Assembly (NCBI GenBank): GCA_026645375.1
Contig: JAPFFX010000396.1
Coordinates: forward strand, 1-9,015
DNA: 9,015 nt
DNA from: Citricoccus sp. WCRC_4
Lineage (GTDB): Bacteria; Actinomycetota; Actinomycetes; Actinomycetales; Micrococcaceae
Direction: 5' to 3'
Of this stretch, positions 1 to 6,047 are shown piece by piece. Position numbers and translations under genes: made by a program. Below the pieces are notes generated by a model, which saw nothing but the letters and a program-made list of their open reading frames with translations, was not told the origin of the DNA and did not search any database. Numbering within the stretch: the first letter of the stretch is position 1; each line of letters opens with the position of its first letter.

Positions 1-536
1 GGGCCGCGGACCGCGCCGACGACGTCGTCCACGTCCAGCCCGACCGCCTCGGAGATCCGGGCGCCGGTGGCGTAGAGGAACTCGAGCAGCGCGCGGTCCC
101 GCAGCCCGGCGGGCGTGTCCGTGGGCACCGCCTCCAGCAGGGCCGTCACCTGGTCCACGCGGATGGCCTTGGGCAGTTCCCGGGCCGGTCGTGGCGGGGT
201 GACGTCCCGGGCCGGGTCCGTCTCGGTGAGGTGTTCGAGCGTCCAGAAGCGGTGCATGCCACGCACCGCCACGATGGTGCGCGCCGCGGACCGCGGGGCC
301 AGGGGGTGGCCGCCGTCGGCGCCGGTGCCCAGGGCCTGGAGGAAACCGGTGACGTGCCGCCGGGTGACGTCCCGGGGCTCCACCACGTCCTCCGCCACGA
401 GCCAGCGCAGGTACCGCGTGACGTCGCGTCGGTAGGCGCCCAGCGTATTGGCGGACATCCCCCGCTCCACGGCGAGGTGGTCCAGGTAGGCCTCCGCCGG
501 CCGGACCAGGGACCGCGGGAACTCCTCGTCGGTCAC
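1..536 (-). CDS. xerD: Site-specific tyrosine recombinase XerD, N-terminal part (cut by window edge)
   Basis: XerD works with a partner recombinase at the dif site to resolve chromosome dimers before cell division. The visible 178 codons cover the N-terminal SAM-like DNA-binding domain (about residues 10-100, including AYLDHLAVERGMSANTL and YRRDVTRYLRWL) and the beginning of the catalytic domain. The motif YATGARISEAVGL carries the first catalytic arginine, R160. The remaining catalytic residues (Lys, HxxR, His/Trp and the tyrosine nucleophile) lie beyond position 1. The GTG start at 536-534 overlaps the Nudix stop codon as GTGA. I see no Shine-Dalgarno sequence before it, so translation is probably coupled to the upstream gene. 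The position after pyrG and a Nudix gene matches actinobacterial xerD and argues for XerD over XerC or a phage integrase. A full-length protein of about 300 residues would be expected. Confidence 0.92.
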   Translation of the reverse strand, partial: MTDEEFPRSLVRPAEAYLDHLAVERGMSANTLGAYRRDVTRYLRWLVAEDVVEPRDVTRRHVTGFLQALGTGADGGHPLAPRSAARTIVAVRGMHRFWTLEHLTETDPARDVTPPRPARELPKAIRVDQVTALLEAVPTDTPAGLRDRALLEFLYATGARISEAVGLDVDDVVGAVRG

Positions 537-1201
537 TGCTCGGGGACGGAGGCGGGGGTCGTGGTGCCCTGCCACGGGGCGTCGGCCGGGCGCAGTCCGG
601 TGAAGCCCTGCGCGGCGTGCACCCGCAGCGCCAGCAGGCCCATCGCGGTCGAGGGGTTGCGCACCCGTCCGGAGAGCACGGCCTCCACGGCCTCGTCCAC
701 GGGCACCCAGGCCAGTGGCATGCCGGCCTCCTCCCCCGTCCGCTCGTGCCGCCGGTCCTCCGGGACCTCGGTCAGCTCACGGGCCAGGAACACCCGGATC
801 CCCTCGGAGGAGGACCCCGGCGTGGTGTAGAAGTCCACGAGGACGTCCCAGCGGCCGGCCCTCAGGTCGGCCTCCTCGGCCAGCTCCCGCTGGGCGGCGG
901 CGAGCATCGGCTCATCGGCCACGTCCAGCAGTCCGGCGGGGACCTCCCAGAGCTCCTGGCCGACGGGATGCCGGTACTGGCGGATCATCCGGACCCGGTC
1001 GCGGTCATCGAGGGCGACGATCGCCACCGCGCCGGGATGGCGGATGAACTCCCGCACCAGGGGCTCCTCGCCCTCGTGCATGCGGAACGACTCCCGGGTG
1101 ACGTCCCAGACCTTGCCCGCGAACGCCCTCTCGGTCTCCTCCGCGGTGCGGGCCGCGGGCAGGTCGGCCAGCGGGCCGCCGTCGTAGGGGAGGTACGCCA
1201 T
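533..1201 (-). CDS. Nudix hydrolase, probable ADP-ribose pyrophosphatase
   Basis: This 222-residue protein probably cleaves ADP-ribose to AMP and ribose 5-phosphate in the cytoplasm. The Nudix box spans residues 90-113, from AGLLDVADEP to RELAEEADL, with R105, E106, E109 and E110 in the catalytic helix. The spacing from the first glycine is one residue longer than the textbook consensus, as in the M. tuberculosis ADPRase Rv1700, which also has AGLLDVAGEP. P128 lies 15 residues past the box, close to the proline considered diagnostic for ADP-ribose hydrolases. The usual box glycine is aspartate here (D112). The ATG at 1201 starts 5 nt after the pyrG stop, with a GGGAGGA Shine-Dalgarno at 1215-1221 (13 nt away, rather far) inside pyrG. 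The stop overlaps the xerD start. The last 25 residues look disordered. The family is certain; the exact substrate is inferred. Confidence 0.9.
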   Translation of the reverse strand: MAYLPYDGGPLADLPAARTAEETERAFAGKVWDVTRESFRMHEGEEPLVREFIRHPGAVAIVALDDRDRVRMIRQYRHPVGQELWEVPAGLLDVADEPMLAAAQRELAEEADLRAGRWDVLVDFYTTPGSSSEGIRVFLARELTEVPEDRRHERTGEEAGMPLAWVPVDEAVEAVLSGRVRNPSTAMGLLALRVHAAQGFTGLRPADAPWQGTTTPASVPEQ

Positions 1202-1206
1202 GGGGA

Positions 1207-2925
1207 TCAGTCCGTCCTCCCGGCCCGCTGGCGCTCGAGGCCCGCGGCCACCAGGCCCTGGAACAGCGGGTGCGGATCCGTGGGGCGCGACTTGAACTCC
1301 GGGTGGGCCTGCGTGGACACGTAGTACGGGTGGGCCTGGCGCGGCAGCTCCACGAATTCCACGAGCGTGCCGTCCGGGGAGGTGCCCGAGACGACCAGTC
1401 CGGCCTCCTCGAGCTGCTCGCGGTAGGCGTTGTTGACCTCGTAGCGGTGGCGGTGCCGCTCGGTCACCTCCGTGGTGCCGTAGGCCGCGGCGACCACCGA
1501 GCCCTCCTTCAGGGCCGCCGGGTAGGACCCCAGGCGCATGGTGCCGCCGAGGTCCCCGCCGCCGGAGACGATGTGTTCCTGCTCGGCCATGGTGGCGATG
1601 ACGGGGAACGCGGTATCCGGCTCGAACTCGGTGGAGGAGGCGCCCTCCATCCCGAGGACGTTGCGGGCGTACTCCATGACCATCGTCTGCAGGCCCAGGC
1701 ACAGCCCGAGGGCGGGGATGCCCCGCTCGCGGGCGTGGCGCAGGGCACCGATCTTGCCGTCGAGGCCGCGCACGCCGAAGCCGCCCGGCACGCAGATCGC
1801 GTCGGCTCCGGCCAGCGCACGCTCGGCACCGGCCTCGGTGGAGCACTCGTCCGAGGCGACCCAGCGGATCGTGACCCGGGCGTCGTTGCCGAACCCACCG
1901 GCCCTCAGGGCCTCGGTGACGGACAGGTAGGAGTCCGGCAGGTCGATGTACTTGCCGACCAGTGCCACCTCGACCTCGTGTGCCGGGTGGTGGACCACCT
2001 CGATGAGCCGGTCCCAGGTGGACCAGTCCACGTCCTTGAACTTCAGGTCCAGCGCCTGGACCACGTAGGCGTCCAGTCCCTGGGCGTGGATGATCTTGGG
2101 GATGTCGTAGATCGAGCGCGCGTCGGCGCAGTTGATCACGGCGTCGTTGTCCACGTCGCACATCCGGCCGATCTTGTCCCGCACGTCCTGGGGGACCTCA
2201 CGGTCCGAGCGGATGACGATGGCGTCCGGCTGGATGCCGATGGAGCGCAGGGTGGCCACCGAGTGCTGCGTCGGCTTGGTCTTCAGTTCCTGGGACGGCC
2301 CGATGTAGGGCACCAGCGAGACGTGCACGAAGAACACGTTGTCCCGTCCGATGTCCTGGCGGACCTGGCGGGCGGCCTCGAGGAAGGGCTGGGACTCGAT
2401 GTCCCCGACGGTGCCGCCGATCTCGGTGATGATCACGTCCGGTGCGCTACGGCCGGCCGTCCGGGCGTCCTTCCGGTCCTCGCTGCCACCCCACGTGGCG
2501 GGCAGGCGCATGCGGCGCTTGATCTCGTCCGTGATGTGCGGGATGACCTGGACGGTGTCCCCGAGGTAGTCGCCGCGGCGCTCCTTCTCGATGACCGTGG
2601 AGTACACCTGGCCGGTGGTCACGTTGTTCAGCCCGTCGAGGTCCTCGTCCAGGAACCGCTCGTAGTGGCCGATGTCCAGGTCCGTCTCGGCGCCGTCCTC
2701 CGTGACGAAGACCTCGCCGTGCTGGAAGGGGTTCATGGTGCCGGGATCCACGTTCAGGTAGGGATCCAGTTTCTGCATGGTCACGGACAGTCCGCGCGCC
2801 TTGAGCAGGTGGCCCAGGGAGGACGCCGTCAGTCCCTTCCCGAGCGATGAGGCCACGCCGCCGGTCACGAAGATCTGGCGGGTCGCGTTGGGCGTTTTCA
2901 GGAATCGAGAGGTTCTTTGCACCAC
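1207..2925 (-). CDS. pyrG: CTP synthase (glutamine-hydrolysing)
   Basis: CTP synthase makes CTP from UTP, ATP and glutamine, the last step of pyrimidine nucleotide synthesis. Numbered from the GTG at 2925 the protein has 572 residues. The synthase domain has GGVASSLGKGL (22-32, K30), QKLDPYLNVDPGTMNPFQHG and ITEIGGTVGDIES. The glutaminase domain has the oxyanion loop GGFG (381-384), the nucleophile C409 in GLCLGLQ, and H541 and E543 in HPEF. All key residues are present. Residues 141-161 seem longer than usual for the family. The start is uncertain: the frame stays open to a GTG at 2946 (579 residues) with GGAG 5 nt upstream, but that GTG lies in the stem of a strong hairpin. The GTG at 2925 sits 8 nt after an extended -10 box and would give a leaderless mRNA. 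GTG 2922 is also possible. The gene leads an operon with the Nudix and xerD genes. Confidence 0.97.
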   Translation of the reverse strand: MVQRTSRFLKTPNATRQIFVTGGVASSLGKGLTASSLGHLLKARGLSVTMQKLDPYLNVDPGTMNPFQHGEVFVTEDGAETDLDIGHYERFLDEDLDGLNNVTTGQVYSTVIEKERRGDYLGDTVQVIPHITDEIKRRMRLPATWGGSEDRKDARTAGRSAPDVIITEIGGTVGDIESQPFLEAARQVRQDIGRDNVFFVHVSLVPYIGPSQELKTKPTQHSVATLRSIGIQPDAIVIRSDREVPQDVRDKIGRMCDVDNDAVINCADARSIYDIPKIIHAQGLDAYVVQALDLKFKDVDWSTWDRLIEVVHHPAHEVEVALVGKYIDLPDSYLSVTEALRAGGFGNDARVTIRWVASDECSTEAGAERALAGADAICVPGGFGVRGLDGKIGALRHARERGIPALGLCLGLQTMVMEYARNVLGMEGASSTEFEPDTAFPVIATMAEQEHIVSGGGDLGGTMRLGSYPAALKEGSVVAAAYGTTEVTERHRHRYEVNNAYREQLEEAGLVVSGTSPDGTLVEFVELPRQAHPYYVSTQAHPEFKSRPTDPHPLFQGLVAAGLERQRAGRTD

Positions 2926-2933
2926 GGAGTTCG

Positions 2934-2942
2934 ATCGTAGCA
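2934..2942 (-). promoter_or_regulatory. Extended -10 promoter for pyrG
   Basis: The minus strand reads TGCTACGAT, which fits the extended -10 pattern TGnTAnnnT. Transcription would begin around 2929-2925, at or just before the GTG at 2925. The -35 region at a 17-nt spacing reads GTAGCG and is poor, which an extended -10 can tolerate. The site lies in a locally AT-richer stretch and directly abuts the inverted repeat, whose last two bases supply the TG. It is predicted from sequence pattern only. Confidence 0.45.
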
Positions 2943-2983
2943 CCACACCGGCTCCGCGCTACCGGCCCGGAGCCGGTGTGGTG
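2941..2983 (-). terminator. Perfect 16-bp inverted repeat, likely recN terminator
   Basis: The arms at 2941-2956 and 2968-2983 are exact reverse complements (CACCACACCGGCTCCG and its complement) with an 11-nt loop. The stem has 12 GC pairs. It begins 30 nt after the recN stop codon in the direction of transcription. No U-run follows, as is common for actinobacterial I-shaped terminators. The distal arm contains the alternative pyrG GTG at 2946 and its GGAG, so a role in controlling pyrG translation is an alternative reading. Confidence 0.7.
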
Positions 2984-3013
2984 AGGGCCGACGGGCGGTC
3001 CTGTCCCGCGGGC

Positions 3014-4777
3014 TCAGGCGTGGGAGGCCTCGAGCAGTTCCCGGGCGTGGTCCCGTGCGGACCCGGATCCCGCCCGGCCGGCCAGCATCCGGGCCAGTTC
3101 CTCCACCCGGTCCTCGCCCTCCAGGGTCTGGACGTCCGAGGTCGTGAAGCCGGCATCACTGTCCGAGTCCTTGGTGACCTTCAGGTGCCGGTCGGCGAAG
3201 GCCGCCACCTGGGGCAGGTGGGTGACCACGATGACCTGGACGTGCCGGGCCAGCCGGGCCAGGCGCCGGCCGATCTGCACCGCGGCCTCACCGCCGACGC
3301 CGGCGTCCACCTCGTCGAACACGAACGTGGGCACCGGGTCCGTGGCGGCCAGGACCACCTCGAGCGCGAGCATCACGCGTGAGAGCTCACCGCCGGAGGC
3401 ACCCTTGCCCAGGGGGCGCGGTGCGGAGCCGGCGTGGGGCTGCAGGAGCAGCGCGACGTCGTCGGCGCCGTGCGGGCCCGGTTCACCTCCGCCGGTGACC
3501 GAGGCATGGAACGTGGCGTCCGGCATGGACAGTGCGTGCAGTTCCTCGGTGACCTGTCCGGAGAGGTCCTCCGCCGCCGCGGCGCGCAGTCGGTTGAGCT
3601 CGGCGGCCCCGGCCAGAACGGCCGCCTCGAGCCGTTCGCACTGCTCGGTGAGCTCCACGATGCGGCCCGAGTCGCCCTGCAGCTCATCGAGCCGGGCACG
3701 GTGGGACTGCGCCCAGTCGAGCACGTCGGCCAGTTCCGGGCCGTACAGCCGCATCAGCCGGTTCAGTTCCGCCAGTCGTGACTGCGCCGCGTCGAGGTCG
3801 GAGGCGGCGTCGTCGTCCAGGCGGGCCGCGTACCCGGCCAGGTCGGCCGAGATGTCCGCCAGCACGATGCCCACCTCGGCCAGCCGCCCGGCCAGCCCGG
3901 TCAGTTCGGCGTCCTGGCCGGGTGCCTGCACCAGGGCCTGGCGCGCCGACTCCACGTGGGCCTCCGCGGCCGGGACGTCCACCGCCTCCGCCACGTCGGC
4001 GCCGGCCAGGTGGGCGTGGGCGCCGAGGGACGCGGCGCGCAGTTCCTCGACGTTCTCCAGCCGCTGGATCCGCGCGCGCACCTCCTCGTCCTCGCCCGGC
4101 TTCACGTCGGCCTCGTCGATCTCCTCGAGCGCACGCTGCAGGTTCTCGGCCTCGCGGGCCCGGTCCTGCTCGTGCAACGTGATCTCGGCCAGCTCGGCGC
4201 GGGATGCACGCCAGGCGTCGAAGTCCTGCCGGTAGGCGGCCAGCGCGGCGGCGAGTTCCCCTCCGGCGAAGGCGTCCAGCGCATGGCGCTGGGCCGCCGC
4301 GGACTTCAGCCGCAGCTGGTCCGTCTGTCCGTGGACCGCCACGAGGTGTCCGCCGATCTCCCCCAGCAGGGCCACCGGCACGCCTCGGCCGCCGGCGGAG
4401 GCCCGGGACCGCGAGGAGCTGCCGGCCGCGCCCACGGATCGGGTGACCACCAATGACCGGTTCCCCGGACTACGGGCCGGGGCACCGCCGTCGTGCACCT
4501 CGTCATCGACCTCGTCCAGGACCGCCCCGGCCTCCTCGGCGAGCCCGACGGCGGTGTGCCCGGCTGCCAGCCGGAACCCCGCCTCGACCGTGGCGTGGGA
4601 GGCGCCGTGGCGCACGGCCCCGGCGTCGGCGCGCGCCCCGAGCAACAGGTTCAGGGCGGTCACCACCATGGTCTTGCCGGCTCCCGTCTCGCCGGTGACC
4701 ACCGTGAACCCGGGGTCCAGGTCCACGGTCGCCTCACCGATGACACCCAGGGAGTCGATGGACAGGTACTCGATCAT
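3014..4777 (-). CDS. recN: DNA repair ATPase RecN
   Basis: RecN is an SMC-like ATPase that holds or tethers DNA at double-strand breaks during RecA-dependent repair. The 587-residue protein has a Walker A motif GETGAGKT (29-36), the HGQTDQ motif (149-154), a long Ala/Glu/Leu-rich coiled-coil middle (about 170-410) and the ABC signature KGASGGELSRVMLALEVV (458-475). Walker B and D-loop are FVFDEVDAGVGGEAAV (485-500), and H520 lies in VVTHLPQVAAFAD. Length and motif order are normal. A Ser/Arg/Gly-rich loop at 116-132 looks slightly expanded. The ATG at 4777 overlaps the nadK stop as ATGA and has a strong GGGGGAGG Shine-Dalgarno 9 nt upstream, inside nadK. A hairpin follows the stop. RecN is often SOS-regulated, but I found no LexA-type palindrome near this gene or before nadK. 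Confidence 0.97.
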   Translation of the reverse strand: MIEYLSIDSLGVIGEATVDLDPGFTVVTGETGAGKTMVVTALNLLLGARADAGAVRHGASHATVEAGFRLAAGHTAVGLAEEAGAVLDEVDDEVHDGGAPARSPGNRSLVVTRSVGAAGSSSRSRASAGGRGVPVALLGEIGGHLVAVHGQTDQLRLKSAAAQRHALDAFAGGELAAALAAYRQDFDAWRASRAELAEITLHEQDRAREAENLQRALEEIDEADVKPGEDEEVRARIQRLENVEELRAASLGAHAHLAGADVAEAVDVPAAEAHVESARQALVQAPGQDAELTGLAGRLAEVGIVLADISADLAGYAARLDDDAASDLDAAQSRLAELNRLMRLYGPELADVLDWAQSHRARLDELQGDSGRIVELTEQCERLEAAVLAGAAELNRLRAAAAEDLSGQVTEELHALSMPDATFHASVTGGGEPGPHGADDVALLLQPHAGSAPRPLGKGASGGELSRVMLALEVVLAATDPVPTFVFDEVDAGVGGEAAVQIGRRLARLARHVQVIVVTHLPQVAAFADRHLKVTKDSDSDAGFTTSDVQTLEGEDRVEELARMLAGRAGSGSARDHARELLEASHA

Positions 4778-5949
4778 GACCGACCGCCTCCCCCGGGCTC
4801 CCGGTCCTCACGGGCCTCCGCCGGGGTCGTGCTGGACCGGGCCAGGGGCAGCTTCTCGTCCTCGCGCACGACCACCGGGATGGCGGCCGTGGCCGGCGGG
4901 ACCACTCCCGGACGCGGGGCCAGGTGGTGCGGCTCGACCACGGACACGCCGGGCGAGCCGGGCACGTTGGCATCGGTGTGCCTGGCGGCGTAGCGCGCCT
5001 CGCGGGCCGCCACCTCCTCCCGGTCCTGTTCGGTCACCGGCCCCCGCCAGCCCTTGGTCGGCAGGTTGAACTTGCGCACGAGACGCTCGGAGAACGGAGT
5101 ACGGGACAACCGGGCGATCCGGACGGGATGCTCCGACCGGGTGACCTCGATGCGGGCCCCCAGCGGCAGGTCGACGGTCCGCCGGCCGTCGCACCACAGG
5201 ACTCCGGGCTCATTGGTGCGCGGGAGCACCTCCACGGTCAGGACCGAGTCCGGGGAGACCACGAGCGGACGGGCGAACAGGGCGTGGGCGCTGATCGGGA
5301 CCATGAGCATGGCCCGCACCTCGGGCCAGACGACCGGGCCGCCCGCAGAGAAGGCGTAGGCGGTGGACCCGGTGGGGGTGGCCATCACGATGCCGTCGCA
5401 ACCATAGGTGGAGATGGGGCGGCCGTCGACCGCCGTGATGACCTCCAGCATGCGTTCGCGGTTGGACTTCTCCACGCTCGCCTCGTTCAACGCCCAGGTC
5501 CGGGCGACCAGGACATCGTCCTCGAACACGCGCACGTCGATCGTCATGCGCTCCTCGACGGTGTAGTCCTCGTCCACGACGGCCTCGACCGTGCGGGTGA
5601 GGTCGGTGCGCTCGGACTCGGCCAGGAACCCGACATGCCCCAGGTTGACGGCCAGCAGGGGAACCCCGGCCTCACGGACCAGCTCGGCGGCGCGCAGGAC
5701 GGACCCGTCACCACCGAGGACCACGCCGAGGTGGATGCCGGTCAGGTCGCAGTCCACCCCCAGCGTCTCGGGGCGGGCCGCCAGCGGCGGCACCACGTCA
5801 GAGTGGATGGCCTCGCGGATGGCGATGGCATCGCCCTCGAGCAGGACGGGGACCAGCCCAGAGTCCTGGAGGCTCATACACGTGCGGATGGCGGCGCGGA
5901 TGGCGTCCTCACGGCCGGTGTGGGCGAGGACGAGGATTCTGCGAGCCAT
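4774..5949 (-). CDS. nadK: NAD kinase with long C-terminal extension
   Basis: NAD kinase phosphorylates NAD to NADP with ATP or polyphosphate and is the sole source of NADP in most bacteria. The 391-residue protein opens with a Rossmann-like strand (MARRILVLAHTGRED). It has the GGDGS motif (79-83), the NE motif in ALNEASVEK (N155, E156) and CDGIVMATPTGSTAYAFSAGG (D185 onward), all diagnostic. The conserved fold ends near residue 300 (RKFNLPTKGW). Residues 302-391 form an extra Pro/Ala/Arg/Glu-rich tail that looks disordered; typical bacterial enzymes are about 290-310 residues. The frame is open further upstream, but the ATG at 5949 begins the conserved domain. It has no Shine-Dalgarno and lies 7 nt after a TATCCT box, implying leaderless translation. 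It overlaps recN by 4 nt. Confidence 0.96.
   Translation of the reverse strand: MARRILVLAHTGREDAIRAAIRTCMSLQDSGLVPVLLEGDAIAIREAIHSDVVPPLAARPETLGVDCDLTGIHLGVVLGGDGSVLRAAELVREAGVPLLAVNLGHVGFLAESERTDLTRTVEAVVDEDYTVEERMTIDVRVFEDDVLVARTWALNEASVEKSNRERMLEVITAVDGRPISTYGCDGIVMATPTGSTAYAFSAGGPVVWPEVRAMLMVPISAHALFARPLVVSPDSVLTVEVLPRTNEPGVLWCDGRRTVDLPLGARIEVTRSEHPVRIARLSRTPFSERLVRKFNLPTKGWRGPVTEQDREEVAAREARYAARHTDANVPGSPGVSVVEPHHLAPRPGVVPPATAAIPVVVREDEKLPLARSSTTPAEAREDREPGGGGRS
4787..4794 (-). promoter_or_regulatory. Strong ribosome binding site for recN inside the nadK 3' end
   Basis: The minus strand reads GGGGGAGG, 9 nt before the recN ATG. It also encodes the Gly-rich end of NadK (PGGGGRS). It fixes the recN start and allows initiation in addition to coupling through the ATGA overlap. 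Confidence 0.75.
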
Positions 5950-5956
5950 GGGCACA

Positions 5957-5962
5957 AGGATA
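5957..5962 (-). promoter_or_regulatory. -10 box of a probable leaderless nadK-recN promoter
   Basis: The minus strand reads TATCCT (TAnnnT pattern). Exactly 7 nt separate it from the nadK ATG, so transcription would start at or next to the A of the start codon. No Shine-Dalgarno precedes that ATG and no convincing -35 is visible. This layout is typical of leaderless actinobacterial genes. It is a pattern-based prediction. Confidence 0.5.
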
Positions 5963-5971
5963 CCCACGCTC

Positions 5972-5989
5972 CGCGGCCGGCCGGCCGCG
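5972..5989. repeat. 18-nt perfect palindrome upstream of nadK
   Basis: CGCGGCCGGCCGGCCGCG is its own reverse complement. It lies in the 98-nt gap between tlyA and nadK, just upstream of the putative nadK -10 box, where a -35 element or operator would sit. It may be an operator, part of a termination structure for tlyA, or a by-product of GC-rich composition. Confidence 0.45.
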
Positions 5990-6010
5990 AGACGACCGCG
6001 GTGTGGATGG

Positions 6011-6026
6011 CCCGGGCGGTCCCGGG
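6011..6026 (-). terminator. Possible tlyA terminator hairpin
   Basis: CCCGGG at 6011-6016 and again at 6021-6026 can pair across a 4-nt loop, giving a 6-bp all-GC stem 21 nt after the tlyA stop. There is no U-run. With the nearby 18-nt palindrome it could end the upstream transcript, but short GC stems are common at this composition. Confidence 0.3.
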
Positions 6027-6047
6027 AGGGCACGGCATCCGTCCCGG

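Noticed and set aside
199..435. Recurring TGACGTC-like words in xerD
   Set aside because: They encode separate Asp-Val-Thr segments with varied flanks in the normal XerD fold; there is no regular spacing to suggest a repeat array.
533..2161. Long minus-strand frame fusing the Nudix gene with an upstream 320-codon stretch
   Set aside because: The upstream part lies inside pyrG in another frame and is Arg/Gly/Pro-rich without family likeness. The Nudix protein has a clear ATG at 1201 right after the pyrG stop.
1270..2850. A 526-codon open frame on the plus strand opposite pyrG
   Set aside because: It is the mirror of a strongly coding gene in GC-rich DNA, where antisense frames often stay open. 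It shows no recognisable motif and its composition follows pyrG codon positions.
2926..2936. TCGAAC half-site resembling an actinobacterial LexA (SOS) box near pyrG
   Set aside because: The second half GTTCGA is missing at the required spacing, and the site is at pyrG and not at the recN promoter.
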